A stretch of DNA of 64,000 nucleotides from Pseudomonas sp. ACM7 (GCF_004136015.1 NZ_CP024866.1:6276861-6340860), one strand, 5' to 3'. Shown: positions 1 to 9,460, counted from the stretch's first letter. A program made the numbers and translations. The notes: generated from the letters alone by a model not told the origin.

Positions 1-260
1 TAGGGATGGACCTTACGGTTGATGACTCCGGGAAGAAGAACGGCCCCCGGCACCTGACCAAAAAAGGGGATCCGGAAGTACGCCGGTTGGCTTACAACGC
101 CGCAATGGCAGCCTGTCGCTCAGCTAAATGGAAACCGTTTTACGAGTCATATTTGGCAAGAGGCTTCTCGAAAACCCAGGCATTGGTGGCCCTTGCCCGG
201 AAACTCTGCCGGGTGGCATTTGCCCTGATGAAAAATCAGAGCAAATACCAGCCGGCCTGA
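1..260 (+). CDS. IS110-family transposase, C-terminal part (cut by window edge)
   Basis: The reading frame is already open at base 3, so this is the tail of a longer gene that starts outside the window. The visible 84-85 residues have the look of the transposase_20 (IS116/IS110/IS902) C-terminus: a LTKKGDPEVRRLAYNAA stretch, then W..FYE.YL.RG..K.QAL.ALARKL, ending close to the stop. That region binds DNA and carries the second part of the DEDD-type recombinase. IS110 elements lack terminal inverted repeats, so the right end of the element cannot be fixed here. The gene may be intact or a remnant; only the tail is visible. Confidence 0.75.
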   Translation, partial: GMDLTVDDSGKKNGPRHLTKKGDPEVRRLAYNAAMAACRSAKWKPFYESYLARGFSKTQALVALARKLCRVAFALMKNQSKYQPA

Positions 261-300
261 AGTTGCGGGGTTGCCCTGCAACATAGAATCTCCCACAGGG

Positions 301-1161
301 TTATTGGGCGCCCAGACATTTCGCAAACAGCTGCTGGATCGGCTGTGTTCGCTGGCTATAGCGCTGCAACAGGACGATCTCCCGGTAGAACGTCAACGCC
401 CCCAACGGGATGATCCGAACCTTCGCCCCATGCTCAAGCCAGAGCCCCGCCTTGGGTAGCAGCGACACCCCCAACCCGCATTCAACCATCTTCACGATCG
501 CCTCCAGCTCATCCAGCTCCAAAGCCACCTGCACATCAATCTGCTGCTCACGCAAAAACCGGGTCACCAATCTTCCGCCGAACGAGTTGCGGTCGTAGCG
601 CACATGCGGATGGCTCGCGAGGATCTGCAACGGCGCATCGCCTTCAACGTCCGCTGGCACGATCAATACAAACGGTTCCTTGCGGATGAGCTGCGCTGAC
701 AGTTCTTTGGGTAACTCGAACGGCGGCTTGATCAGGATCGCCAGATCCACCTCACCGGTGTCCACCTGACTTAACAGGTTCAGCGACACACCGGGCACCA
801 GTTTCGGTTCCAGCAACGGCGCCTGTTGCCTCAGTCGAAGCAACGCCTGGGGCAGCAGTCCGGTCTGGGCCGTGGCCACCGCACCTATTTTCAACTCGCC
901 GCGATACTCGCTGACATCATCGCTCACCGCCATGCGGCTGAAAGTCTCGAGCATTTCCCTGGCCATCGGCAATGCGCGCTGGCCCGCGGCATTGAGCAGC
1001 GCCTGACGCCCGGTGCGGTCGAACAAGCGAATACCCAGGGCCTGTTCCAGATTGCGAATCTGCGCGCTGACGGCCGACTGGGTCAGGCCGATGTGCATCC
1101 CGGCCGCGGCAAAAGTGCCGTAGCGCGTCACCGCAATGAAGGTTTTCAGTTCCCGCAGCAT
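301..1161 (-). CDS. LysR-family transcriptional regulator
   Basis: A 286-residue protein of the usual LysR length. The N-terminal winged helix-turn-helix covers about residues 1-60, with the family signature FAAAG..IGLTQSAVSAQIRNLEQ and LFDRTGR. The rest is a LysR-substrate effector domain from about residue 90. It is divergent from the VOC gene at 1273, with a 111-bp gap that should contain both promoters. LysR proteins usually control the divergent neighbour, so regulation of the VOC gene is a reasonable inference. The inducer is unknown. Confidence 0.9.
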   Translation of the reverse strand: MLRELKTFIAVTRYGTFAAAGMHIGLTQSAVSAQIRNLEQALGIRLFDRTGRQALLNAAGQRALPMAREMLETFSRMAVSDDVSEYRGELKIGAVATAQTGLLPQALLRLRQQAPLLEPKLVPGVSLNLLSQVDTGEVDLAILIKPPFELPKELSAQLIRKEPFVLIVPADVEGDAPLQILASHPHVRYDRNSFGGRLVTRFLREQQIDVQVALELDELEAIVKMVECGLGVSLLPKAGLWLEHGAKVRIIPLGALTFYREIVLLQRYSQRTQPIQQLFAKCLGAQ

Positions 1162-1272
1162 AGCGTTCTCGATTCATCGAAATAATTTGAGCTCGATGCA
1201 AAAATTATCGTCTTTTAATCAAAAAGCACAGGGCTAAACTCAATCTGAATCCAGACAGCCGAGGCACATCCG

Positions 1273-1698
1273 ATGCAACTCTCCCCTTTTCACTTGGCCA
1301 TCCCGGTCTACGACCTGACTGCCGCGCGGAATTTTTATGGCGAAGTGTTCGGCCTGGAAGAAGGTCGCTCAAGCGATCATTGGGTCGATTTCAATTTTTT
1401 CGGCCATCAACTGGTCATTCACCTGGCGCCGAAAAACGCCTCGCAAGAAGCTGCGCACACCAATGCTGTCGACGGTCATGACGTGCCGGTGCCGCATTTT
1501 GGTGTGGTGTTGGGGATGGCGGAATGGGAGGCGCTGGCCGAACGCCTGAAAGCCCTCGACACCCGATTCGTGATCGAACCGGGCATTCGCTTTCAGGGAT
1601 TGGTAGGTGAACAAGCGACGATGTTTCTCTTCGATCCGTGCGGCAACGCGCTTGAGTTCAAGGCATTCAAGGACGTAGGTCAATTGTTTGCCAAGTGA
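1273..1698 (+). CDS. VOC-family (glyoxalase/dioxygenase-fold) protein
   Basis: A 141-residue single-module vicinal-oxygen-chelate protein. It opens with [17 protein letters not shown], which places a metal-ligand His near residue 8, and ends with [15 protein letters not shown], which supplies the C-terminal Glu ligand. The ATG follows a GAGG ribosome site at 1261. The family includes glyoxalases, extradiol dioxygenases and resistance proteins; nothing visible picks one. The upstream divergent LysR gene is its probable regulator. Its last 32 bases overlap the 3' end of the convergent GGDEF gene. Confidence 0.85.
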   Translation: MQLSPFHLAIPVYDLTAARNFYGEVFGLEEGRSSDHWVDFNFFGHQLVIHLAPKNASQEAAHTNAVDGHDVPVPHFGVVLGMAEWEALAERLKALDTRFVIEPGIRFQGLVGEQATMFLFDPCGNALEFKAFKDVGQLFAK

Positions 1699-2266
1699 AT
1701 ACGTCGGCTTGTGCCAGCAGCTCCTCAATCGAGCCGGGGACCTGAGGGTTGCACTCGAGTTGTCCGATGCTGAAGCGGATGTCATAACCGCGATGCACCG
1801 TGGCATTGCGCTGTTCGAGTATTTCTTCGAGTCGCACCCTGATCGCGGGAATCTCCACGACGCTTGAGCCGGTCAGCAACGCAACGAATTTGTCGCTGCC
1901 CAAACGGCCGATCACATCGCTCTCGCGAAAGGCAATACGCAGCACATCAGCGAAGGTTTTCAGGGCGTTGTCGCCCTCGGCACGACCATAGAGATAGTTG
2001 ATGTGTTTGAAGTCATCAATATTGAAAAGCAGCAGCGTCGCTGGCTTTTTCAGCTGTTGGCAGACATCCAGCCCTTGTTGGGCCAGCGCTGTAAAACCGT
2101 GTCGGTTGGAGAGCAGCGTCAACTCGTCCATGCTCGCCATCTGCACGCCCATCAACGCCTCCTCGGCCTTGCGGGCCAAGTCACGCAGCAGCTCGCGCTC
2201 CTGCAGTGGCGTGCGCAACGGGTCGGCGCACGCGCCTGGTTTTACCGGTTTGCCTGGGATCAGCAT
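1667..2266 (-). CDS. Short, degenerate GGDEF-domain protein
   Basis: A 199-residue protein that is almost entirely a GGDEF domain after a roughly 45-residue N-terminal segment. Family landmarks are present: [22 protein letters not shown] and [10 protein letters not shown]. The signature loop reads RLGSDKF instead of R.GGDEF, so the metal-binding Glu is replaced by Lys and one Gly by Ser. The C-terminal [13 protein letters not shown] replaces the normal end of the fold. The start has a good GGAG site six bases upstream. It probably does not make c-di-GMP; it could bind nucleotide or be decaying. Full-length relatives usually carry a sensor domain in front, which is missing here. Confidence 0.75.
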   Translation of the reverse strand: MLIPGKPVKPGACADPLRTPLQERELLRDLARKAEEALMGVQMASMDELTLLSNRHGFTALAQQGLDVCQQLKKPATLLLFNIDDFKHINYLYGRAEGDNALKTFADVLRIAFRESDVIGRLGSDKFVALLTGSSVVEIPAIRVRLEEILEQRNATVHRGYDIRFSIGQLECNPQVPGSIEELLAQADVFTWQTIDLRP

Positions 2267-2340
2267 TACTCACTCCATTGGCGGGTATATTTCTTAGAGT
2301 CGTCCATACCCGGTTTGGCTCCCTGTTAACGGACCGCCGG

Positions 2341-2919
2341 TCAACTACCCACGACCGGACATGGCCCTCCCGCGTCAGCCCAACGCTTGAACTGGGTGAC
2401 GAAAATGTCGTGCGGCACCGGGACCGGCACCCTTCCCTGACCTGGATTCCAGCCCCAAAGCACCAGTTTGTCGTCGCTGACATGCTTGATCAGCGCGGCG
2501 AAATCGCGGTCGCCATTGCTGGAACGGTCCTTGATCATTGCGCACAACTGGTCGGCCGGCAGACCGATCCAGGCCATTTTGTGCGCGGCTGGCGGCAAGC
2601 TCCAGTGCGGCGCCCCTGGCGGTGCATGAGCGCCGTAACTGGCCGGCGGATTACTCTCGGCGTGGCAGGTAGCGCAGGGCAAACCCGCCGCGCCCTTGCC
2701 GTCCATGCCCCGCACGACATTCATTGCGTGAGGAATCCCGGCGTCGAACTGCAACGGCGAATCGCCGGGAATATGGCAGTTCTGGCACCGCGGGCTCTGA
2801 AAGACCTTTTGCACGGTATCGAACGCCTTGATGGCTTCCTTATCGTCAGCAAACAGGTCCTCGGCGTAGCCGACCAGGCCGATCAACACCACCGCGCCAA
2901 GAATCAAATGTCGTCTCAT
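2341..2919 (-). CDS. Periplasmic c-type cytochrome subunit of isoquinoline-oxidoreductase-like enzyme
   Basis: A 192-residue protein with an N-terminal hydrophobic export segment (LILGAVVLIGLVGYA) and two haem c motifs, CQNCH near residue 45 and CATCH near residue 80. It starts one base after the stop of the large molybdopterin subunit, so it is co-translated with it. In this family the molybdenum hydroxylase passes electrons through the 2Fe-2S subunit to a membrane or periplasmic cytochrome, and this protein fits that role. Pseudomonad genes of this kind are often labelled isoquinoline 1-oxidoreductase subunit. The substrate is unknown. Confidence 0.8.
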   Translation of the reverse strand: MRRHLILGAVVLIGLVGYAEDLFADDKEAIKAFDTVQKVFQSPRCQNCHIPGDSPLQFDAGIPHAMNVVRGMDGKGAAGLPCATCHAESNPPASYGAHAPPGAPHWSLPPAAHKMAWIGLPADQLCAMIKDRSSNGDRDFAALIKHVSDDKLVLWGWNPGQGRVPVPVPHDIFVTQFKRWADAGGPCPVVGS

Positions 2920-2920
2920 C

Positions 2921-5089
2921 TCACACCCCCGACAGTTGCAGCGGCAGTTCGCGCAAGCGTTGGCCGGTCAGGGCGAACACCGCGTTAGCCACTGCCGGCG
3001 CCGTGGGCGGCACACCGGCCTCGCCGATGCCACCGGGTTTGTCGCTGCTGGGCACGATATGCACTTCCACCACCGGCATTTCGTTGAGCCGCAGCACTTG
3101 ATAGTCGTGGTAATTGGATTGCACCACTTGCCCGTTCTTGAAGGTCAGTTTGCTGTGCAAGGTAAATCCGAGGCCGAAGGTGATGGCCGATTCCATTTGC
3201 GCCGCGATGCTCATCGGGTTGACCGCAATGCCGCAATCCACCGCACACACCACCCGATGGACGCGGATCGCCAGGTTGTCCTGGGACACCTCGGCCACTT
3301 GGGCAACATAGCTGCCGAAAGACTCATGCACCGCGACACCCAACGCATGGCCGTCCGGCAGTGGCGCCTTCCAGTTGGCTTTCTCGACGGCCAGGTTCAG
3401 CACGCCAAGATGCCGCGGATGGTCCTTGAGCAAGGTTCGCCGGTACTCGACCGGATCCTTGCCGGCCGCCTCTGCCAGTTCGTCGATCAGCGACTCCATC
3501 ACGAACGCGGTGTGGGTGTGCCCCACCGAACGCAGCCAGAGCACGCGGATGCCGGTTTGCGGAGAATGCAAATCAACCTGGTGATTCGCCAGTCCCTCAA
3601 GATAAGGACTGTCGGCGACCCCTTCGACAGACGTCTTATCGATGCCATTTTTGACCATGGTCGCCTCGAATGACGTGCCCGCCATGATCGACTGCCCGAC
3701 CATCACATGCTTCCAGGCGATCGGCAGGCCGCCGGCATCGAGGCCGATACGGGCCTGATGGAGGAACGCCGAGCGATAGTACCCACCGCGAATGTCGTCC
3801 TCCCGGGACCAGACGGTTTTTACCGGCGCGCCTGCTGCCTTGGCGACTTCCACGGCTTCTGCAACAAAGTCCGAGGTCGGATTGGCCCGGCGACCGAAAC
3901 CGCCACCCAGAAACTCGGTGTGAATCTCCACCTGCTCGGGTTTGAGCCCGGTGATTTTCCCGGCGACCATTTGATCCAGCGTCTGGAACTGGGTGCCGGT
4001 CCAGATTTCGCATTTGTCCTGGGTGATTTTCACCGTGCAGTTGAGCGGTTCCATCGGTGCGTGGGCCAGGTATGGCACGCTGTACTCGACGTCGATGGTC
4101 TTCGCTGCTTTACCCAGACCCGCCGCGACATCACCGGCCTGACTGGCCGACATGCCAGGAGTGGCGGCGAGTTTGCGGAAGCTTTCCAGCAGCTTCTGAC
4201 TGTCGAGCCCGGTGTTCGGGCCCAGATCCCAATCAATCTTCAACGCATCGCGCCCCAGCTTCGCCGCCCAGTAATGGTCGGCAATCACCGCCACCCCGGT
4301 GGGCACCTGCACCACTTTGTGCACGCCCGGAATCGCCAGCGCTTCGGCGCCTTCGAAGGATTTGACGCTGCCACCGAACACCGGCGAGCGCGCGACCATG
4401 GCGGTCATCAGGCCGTCGAACTGCACGTCCATGCCGAACTTGGCGCGGCCGGTGATTTTCTCCGGGGTGTCCAGGCGCTTGGTCGGTTTGCCAATGATTT
4501 TCCAGTCCTTGGACTCCTTGAGCTTGATCGACGCCGGATCCGGCGCCGGCAGCTTGCCGGCGTCATCGGCCAGTTCGCCGTAGGTGGCGCTTTGATCGCC
4601 GGCAATCACCACACCCGATTCGGTGCGAATTTCGGAGGGCGCAACGTTGAAGCGTTTCGCCGCCGCATCGATCAACATCAAACGTGCCGCTGCACCGGCC
4701 TGACGGTAGCGGTCGAACTCCATCCAGGTCGAGGTGGACCCGCCAGTGATTTGCATCCCGCCAAACCCGGCCAGGCCATACTCGGCGGCCGAAGCCGGTG
4801 CATGTTCGACGCGGATCTTCGACCAGTCGGCGTCCAGTTCTTCGGCGATCAACATGGTCAGGCCGGTCCAGATGCCCTGGCCCATTTCCGAATGGCCGAG
4901 CAGCATAGTGACGCTGTTGTCATTGCCGATCCGTAAAAACGCATTGGGCGCGAAAACATTGCCTTGATTCTCGGCGCCGATCGCAAAGCGATGGCCACCG
5001 GGGATGACAAACGCCACCACCAGACCACCGCCCAGCACCGCGCTGCCCTTGAGGAAACCGCGGCGTGACAGAGGATTGAGGCTGTTCAT
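2921..5089 (-). CDS. Molybdopterin-dependent oxidoreductase large subunit (IorB-like aldehyde/isoquinoline oxidoreductase)
   Basis: A 722-residue protein of the xanthine-oxidase family in the single-chain Mo subunit form. The chosen ATG at 5089 gives a Tat signal (SRRGFLKGSAVLGGG) at residues 8-22, so the enzyme is exported folded; the frame extends further upstream but without a signal. Mo-cofactor landmarks include GHSEMGQGIWTGL near residue 65, TEFLGGGFGRR and the C-terminal GIGEAGVPPTAPAVANA, which carries the Glu general base. It sits between the 2Fe-2S subunit gene (25-bp gap) and the dihaem cytochrome gene. It probably hydroxylates an N-heterocycle or oxidises an aldehyde in the periplasm. 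Confidence 0.88.
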   Translation of the reverse strand: MNSLNPLSRRGFLKGSAVLGGGLVVAFVIPGGHRFAIGAENQGNVFAPNAFLRIGNDNSVTMLLGHSEMGQGIWTGLTMLIAEELDADWSKIRVEHAPASAAEYGLAGFGGMQITGGSTSTWMEFDRYRQAGAAARLMLIDAAAKRFNVAPSEIRTESGVVIAGDQSATYGELADDAGKLPAPDPASIKLKESKDWKIIGKPTKRLDTPEKITGRAKFGMDVQFDGLMTAMVARSPVFGGSVKSFEGAEALAIPGVHKVVQVPTGVAVIADHYWAAKLGRDALKIDWDLGPNTGLDSQKLLESFRKLAATPGMSASQAGDVAAGLGKAAKTIDVEYSVPYLAHAPMEPLNCTVKITQDKCEIWTGTQFQTLDQMVAGKITGLKPEQVEIHTEFLGGGFGRRANPTSDFVAEAVEVAKAAGAPVKTVWSREDDIRGGYYRSAFLHQARIGLDAGGLPIAWKHVMVGQSIMAGTSFEATMVKNGIDKTSVEGVADSPYLEGLANHQVDLHSPQTGIRVLWLRSVGHTHTAFVMESLIDELAEAAGKDPVEYRRTLLKDHPRHLGVLNLAVEKANWKAPLPDGHALGVAVHESFGSYVAQVAEVSQDNLAIRVHRVVCAVDCGIAVNPMSIAAQMESAITFGLGFTLHSKLTFKNGQVVQSNYHDYQVLRLNEMPVVEVHIVPSSDKPGGIGEAGVPPTAPAVANAVFALTGQRLRELPLQLSGV

Positions 5090-5114
5090 TGTTCGGGCTC
5101 CCGTCAACGTGGCA

Positions 5115-5570
5115 TCAACCGATCTCGGCAGCGCGTTTGACCGCTGCGCGGATCCGTGGGTAGGTGCCGCAGCGGCAAATGTTGCCGGACAGCGCCTGAT
5201 CAATGTCGCTGTCGGTGGGTTTGGGAATTTTCGCCAGCAACGCGGCGGCAGACATGATCTGCCCGGACTGGCAGTAACCGCACTGGACCACATCGAGTTC
5301 GGCCCAGGCTTGTTGCACCGGATGCGAACCGTCGGTGGACAGGCCTTCGATGGTGAGGATTTTTTGCCCGTGGGCCACCGCTGTGGCGGGGGTGATGCAG
5401 GAGCGCAGTGGTGCGCCGTCGACGTGCACGGTGCAGGCGCCACACTGGGCGATGCCGCAACCGAATTTGGTGCCGGTCAGGTGCGCGACATCGCGCAGGA
5501 CCCACAGGAGCGGCATGTCTGCGGGGACATCCAGCGCCTGGTCCTTGCCATTGATGTTGAGGGTCAGCAT
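5115..5570 (-). CDS. 2Fe-2S subunit of isoquinoline-oxidoreductase-like molybdenum enzyme (IorA-like)
   Basis: A 151-residue protein typical of the small subunit of molybdenum hydroxylases. The N-terminal plant-ferredoxin cluster is [20 protein letters not shown] with a further Cys in RSCITP. The C-terminal alpha-helical cluster has CGYCQSGQ and GNICRCGTY. The ATG at 5570 follows a GAGG site eight bases upstream; a longer frame to 5696 has no ribosome site and lies outside the conserved fold. It is the first gene of a three-gene operon with the Mo subunit and the cytochrome. It carries no signal of its own and probably leaves with the Tat-exported large subunit. Confidence 0.88.
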   Translation of the reverse strand: MLTLNINGKDQALDVPADMPLLWVLRDVAHLTGTKFGCGIAQCGACTVHVDGAPLRSCITPATAVAHGQKILTIEGLSTDGSHPVQQAWAELDVVQCGYCQSGQIMSAAALLAKIPKPTDSDIDQALSGNICRCGTYPRIRAAVKRAAEIG

Positions 5571-5892
5571 TGCGATTTTCCTCAGACTCACGGTGTTCTG
5601 AAGGGGCGTCGCTGTGGCGGTGCAGAGCCTACGCGCGCCTCGGGTTATCCCTTCAGCTAAGCGCAAATTACCGGGCGAGACGGGTTCATCGACCACCGGT
5701 CACACAAAGAAGACTGAAGTAACTCACTCTGTGTAGCAGCTGCCGAGCCCGCGAGGCTGCGTTCGGCGACGGAGTCGTCGTGAAGTCAGGCTCTGCGGTG
5801 TGTCAGGAAAACTGCGTTTGCAGGGTTTACGACGACTCCGTCGCCGAACGCAGCCTCGCAGGCTCGGCAGCTGCTACGGACCGTGTTGGGGC
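5571..5892. other. Intergenic region with promoter space and a palindrome
   Basis: No gene is visible. The right-hand half is occupied by the large inverted repeat at 5733-5877. The left part should hold the promoter of the molybdenum-enzyme operon, but no clear -35/-10 pair could be singled out. Confidence 0.5.
5733..5877. repeat. Long inverted repeat (REP/REPIN-like)
   Basis: Two 49-bp arms, 5733-5781 and 5829-5877, are reverse complements with one mismatch and a 47-bp spacer. The core is GCTGCCGAGC..GCGAGGC followed by a GACGGAGTCGTC motif. It lies between the 3' end of the SDR gene and the 5' end of the molybdenum operon. It is a different sequence class from the GTGGGAGCGAGC elements elsewhere in the window. 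Confidence 0.8.
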
Positions 5893-6738
5893 TTAGAAGT
5901 CGGTGGACACCGACAGCTCACGCCACGTCTGTAACTCCTCAGCGACGAAGGCGTTCTTGGCTTCGATCGCTGCGACACAGTCGCTGCCCAGCGGTAAGCG
6001 CAGCGGTGCTTTTTGCGCTTGCACCAGGGTGATCATGGCTTGGGCGAGCTTGTCCGGATCGCCAGGCTGATTCAGGGTCACGGCCTTGGCAATCTTGCGC
6101 ACCTCACCCGCCGTGCTGTCGTAGTCGGCAATCGAAGCCGGGGATTCGACCAGCGAATTGCCTTCGAGGAACTCGGTACGGAAGTAGCCCGGCTCGACAA
6201 TGGTCACGTTGATGCCCAGCGGGGCCAACTCGGCGTGCAGCGCCTCGCTCAAGCCTTCGACGGAAAATTTGGTCGAGCAGTAGACACCGAAACCCGGCCC
6301 TGACCTGTAGCCGCCCACCGATGAGAGATTGATCACATGTCCACGGCGAGCGGCGCGCATGTGCGGCAGGACGGCGCGCGTGACATTCAACAAGCCGAAG
6401 ACGTTGGTTTCGTACACACGTCGCACTTCATCGGCGCTGGCTTCTTCCACCGCACCGAGCACGCCGAAGCCGGCATTGTTGACCAGCACGTCGATGCGCC
6501 CGAAGTGGTCGATGGCCGACTTGGCAACCGCAACGCCTTGGGCTTCGTTGGTCACATCAAGGGTGGCGACCAGCAAACCTGGCTGCTCGCCAAAACGCTG
6601 GGTGATGCTGCTGGCGTCACGGGCAGTGGCGACCACGGCGTCGCCATTGGCCAGCGCGGCGGCAGCGATCTTGGCGCCGATACCGCGAGAAGCACCGGTG
6701 ATGAGCCAGACACGTTTGAAGTTTTGGGAAGTGGTCAT
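5893..6738 (-). CDS. SDR-family NAD(P)-dependent oxidoreductase
   Basis: A 281-residue classical short-chain dehydrogenase. It has the cofactor motif TGASRGIG near residue 15, NNAG near residue 90, the catalytic Ser in INLSSVGG and the Y..xK pair in YCSTK. The start at 6738 (MTTSQNF) places the Rossmann motif at the usual distance; a longer frame to 6906 only adds non-family sequence. It is divergent from the truncated LysR gene at 6853, which probably once regulated it. The substrate cannot be told. Confidence 0.88.
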   Translation of the reverse strand: MTTSQNFKRVWLITGASRGIGAKIAAAALANGDAVVATARDASSITQRFGEQPGLLVATLDVTNEAQGVAVAKSAIDHFGRIDVLVNNAGFGVLGAVEEASADEVRRVYETNVFGLLNVTRAVLPHMRAARRGHVINLSSVGGYRSGPGFGVYCSTKFSVEGLSEALHAELAPLGINVTIVEPGYFRTEFLEGNSLVESPASIADYDSTAGEVRKIAKAVTLNQPGDPDKLAQAMITLVQAQKAPLRLPLGSDCVAAIEAKNAFVAEELQTWRELSVSTDF

Positions 6739-6852
6739 GATCGCGAATCCTTGTAGGCAGTTGGGGTCAGCACAAGGTACGCAGGAACATTGGTTGGAAA
6801 AATGCCCTCGTGTTACAAGCACTATGAAACGCTCTTTCATAATGGCGCCGAT

Positions 6853-7455
6853 ATGAATCACGACCCGTTTGATGGTTTGACCGAGTTTCTCGCCGTCGCC
6901 GAGCACAAAAGTTTCACCCTGGCCGCGACTCGGCTAGCCGTCACGCCCACCGCCGTCAGCCATGCGATCAAACTGCTGGAACGACGCACCGGCGTGTTGC
7001 TGTTTCAGCGCACCACGCGCCGAGCGGCGCTGACCGAAGCCGGCGCCAGCCTGTTTTCCCGCTTGCGTCCGGCGGCCAGTGAAATCAATGAATCCCTGGC
7101 GGTGCTCAGCGGTTTCCGTGATCAGCCCATGGGCACGCTGCGACTCACGGCACCGCGATTGTCCGGGGCCTTGTTGATGGAGCCGCTAATTCCGCTGTTT
7201 CGCTCGGCCTATCCGCAAGTCACTCTCGATATTTCCCTGGACGACGCCACGGTTGACCTGATGGCCGGCGGCTTCGATGCCGGGATTCGAAAAAGGAGTC
7301 CTGGGCCGCCGCTGAACCGTCGCCTTCAGACCACGGCGCCGACCAAACCTTTGCCCAGCCGATGCTGCGCCAGAAGACGCATCAAGGTTGTTTCACGTAA
7401 GCCGCGCTGTACTTCTGATACTCACCAAAACCAGTCACTTCTGCGGCGCCGTTGA
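6853..7455 (+). pseudogene. Truncated LysR-family regulator
   Basis: Residues 1 to about 148 are a normal LysR protein: DGLTEFLAVAEHKSFTLAA, TPTAVSHAIKLLERRTG, LFQRTTRRAALTEAG, then the start of the effector domain with VDLMAGGFDAGIR. After base 7290 the reading frame continues as Arg/Pro/Cys-rich sequence with no family resemblance, and roughly half of the effector domain is missing. It is therefore a 3'-truncated gene. The DNA-binding part is intact and could still bind the divergent SDR promoter. The abrupt end next to the convergent gene at 7382 suggests a deletion. Confidence 0.75.
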
Positions 7456-8740
7456 GCAACTGCAGGCGAAACAGCGGATCGCCCTCAGGATCCAGTGCAA
7501 TGACAAGGTTGCCGGCGAGCAGCGGATACTGATGATGGACTTCAACAGGCGGATCCTTGAGCTGAAAAATGCTCAGGTTGATGTCCGCCATCTCGGGGCC
7601 GCTGTCGATTCCCGGTAATACTTTGAGGGTCAACTCGCCGACACGCTGGTCCTGGACATTGCTCACGAGGTAGCGCCCTTCTCGCTGACTGTCAGCAACC
7701 CGCTCAAGCTTTTGCGAGGCGACCTTGAACGCAGTCGGCCGCACATCGATGCTTAATTGACGGGAACCGTTGATCCACGTGCCGGTTTGGCGGCCCTGCT
7801 CGTTCGGCGTGCCTTCGACGAACCAGTTGCCGATCATCTGACCGTCGTCGTCCAGTTCACGCAGAACGATTCCACCCTCTTCGTAGGTATTGCCCACCAG
7901 CCGGATCGGTTTACCGCTGCCGGTCTTGCTGTAGCGAACTTCGCCAACATAGACATCACCCTGAAGTTGCCACCACAGCTCAACGGGGATCTTGTCATCC
8001 AGGGTGCCACGCAACATGACGGGCGCTTCACCGACGGGACCCTCGAGACGACGACGCTCCGTCCACTGGCCGGATTTCAGTTCACGATCGGTAACGTCCA
8101 CATAGCCAGAAGGCATGAACGGGTTGGCTTCCGACGGCTTTTGCACCACCTCTGTTTTCTCGGCCACCTTCACAGGCCGGTTGTCCTGTATTTGCCAAGT
8201 CGCGCTCTGGCGCCAGCAGCAACCGCTTTTGGACTGGGTATGCAGGCGCTTGGTGACCGGGTCGATCTCGAACATGCCCAGATTTGCGTCACGGGTCAGT
8301 GCGGAAAAAGGCTTGCTCAACACGAGCGTCGGGCGCTCGGGGTCGAACAGATAGATGTCGTAGGAAGGACCACCATAGCCCGCATCATTGCCATTGCGTA
8401 CGGCAAGATCTTGCTGCCCGTCGAAATTGAAATCGCCGAACAACAGCAGACTTTGATCGGAATACGCCAGGTTGCGGTCGAACTCCGAAGCTTTGCGGCC
8501 TGGCTTGAACAGGGCGAAAGCTTCGGCTGACTCGATGCGCTGCAGCACCTGCCCGCCGGCCCTTTCGCGCAACGTAATCAGCGCAGGAGCGCCGTCGAAA
8601 GTCTGGGCGGGCGGCTGTGCAAACAGCACGTCGATGACGTATTTCTTCGCGGGGTCAGTGAGGTGATACGTCAGCGGTTCGGCACTCACCGCAGCGGCGG
8701 TCAGCAGACAGGAAACAGCCAATACACGAGGAATAACCAT
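7382..8740 (-). CDS. Secreted hypothetical protein, XAC2610-like
   Basis: A 452-residue protein with a clear signal peptide (LAVSCLLTAAAVSA, cleavage probably near residue 20). The region GDFNFDGQQDLAVRNGN near residue 110 is an FG-GAP/VCBS-like calcium-binding loop, followed by YDIYLFDP; this combination recalls the XAC2610-related family of pseudomonads and xanthomonads. No catalytic residues are recognisable. The location is periplasmic or cell surface, and the function is unknown. It is transcribed alone and converges on the truncated LysR gene. Confidence 0.7.
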   Translation of the reverse strand: MVIPRVLAVSCLLTAAAVSAEPLTYHLTDPAKKYVIDVLFAQPPAQTFDGAPALITLRERAGGQVLQRIESAEAFALFKPGRKASEFDRNLAYSDQSLLLFGDFNFDGQQDLAVRNGNDAGYGGPSYDIYLFDPERPTLVLSKPFSALTRDANLGMFEIDPVTKRLHTQSKSGCCWRQSATWQIQDNRPVKVAEKTEVVQKPSEANPFMPSGYVDVTDRELKSGQWTERRRLEGPVGEAPVMLRGTLDDKIPVELWWQLQGDVYVGEVRYSKTGSGKPIRLVGNTYEEGGIVLRELDDDGQMIGNWFVEGTPNEQGRQTGTWINGSRQLSIDVRPTAFKVASQKLERVADSQREGRYLVSNVQDQRVGELTLKVLPGIDSGPEMADINLSIFQLKDPPVEVHHQYPLLAGNLVIALDPEGDPLFRLQLLNGAAEVTGFGEYQKYSAAYVKQP

Positions 8741-8921
8741 GATGCTGAGCGTCCTTGCGGCAAACCAGGTCCGCAGTCTAGCGGCTATCGGGTCATGCCG
8801 ACATTGTTGATTCCGTCGACATAGGAAACTCTTTCAACTTGTCGATCTACGGTACGGCCAGACGACCCGAGGCTGACTACGCTGAAAGTCCAGCTTGAGA
8901 AATCCGTAGAGGAGCTACACC

Positions 8922-9425
8922 ATGCACCGCGTTCAAAAACTCACGCCCTGCCTGTGGTTCGACAACCAGGCCGAGGAGGCCGCGAAGTTCTACTGTGCGA
9001 TCTTCGATCATTCGAAAATCAGCGCCACCACCCACTACGGCAAGGCCGGTCAGGAGATTCACGGCAGGCCCGAAGGTTCGGTGATGACGGTCAGTTTCGA
9101 ACTGGACGGACAGAGTTTTACCGGCCTCAACGGCGGTCCCATCTTCAAGTTCAATGAAGCGGTTTCATTTCAGGTCAATTGCCATACTCAGGAAGAAGTC
9201 GACCACTTCTGGGGACGTCTGTCCGCGGGCGGTCCCGTTGAGGCCCAGCAATGCGGCTGGCTCAAGGACAAATTCGGCGTGTCCTGGCAGATCGTACCGG
9301 TGGCCCTGATGGACATGATGAAAGACCCCGACACGGCGAAATCACAACGCGCCATGACGGCGATGTTGCAGATGAAAAAACTCGACATCGCTGCACTGCA
9401 ACGAGCCTTTGACGGCGAGAGCTAA
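8922..9425 (+). CDS. PhnB-like VOC protein (3-dmu-9_3-mt domain)
   Basis: A 167-residue protein with the opening typical of this VOC subgroup: QKLTPCLWFDNQAEEAAKFY, followed by FELDGQSFTGLNGGP and the closing CGWLKDKFGVSWQIVP. Members are often mislabelled as demethylubiquinone methyltransferases; the real activity is unknown. The ATG follows GAGGAGC at 8909-8915. The next gene, an AraC regulator, begins 35 bases after the stop on the same strand, so the two may be co-transcribed. Confidence 0.87.
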   Translation: MHRVQKLTPCLWFDNQAEEAAKFYCAIFDHSKISATTHYGKAGQEIHGRPEGSVMTVSFELDGQSFTGLNGGPIFKFNEAVSFQVNCHTQEEVDHFWGRLSAGGPVEAQQCGWLKDKFGVSWQIVPVALMDMMKDPDTAKSQRAMTAMLQMKKLDIAALQRAFDGES

Positions 9426-9460
9426 TACACTTCGACGCTGACCTGCCGAGGACGCTGACC

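Noticed and set aside
3707..4936. A 409-codon open frame opposite the molybdopterin subunit gene
   Set aside because: It is an antisense frame of a strongly conserved gene, with a His/Arg-rich composition and no motif.
7291..7395. An alternative frame (KESWAAAEPSPSDHG...) after the LysR breakpoint as the end of another gene
   Set aside because: About 35 codons without family resemblance, overlapping the end of the convergent gene; not enough to call a gene.
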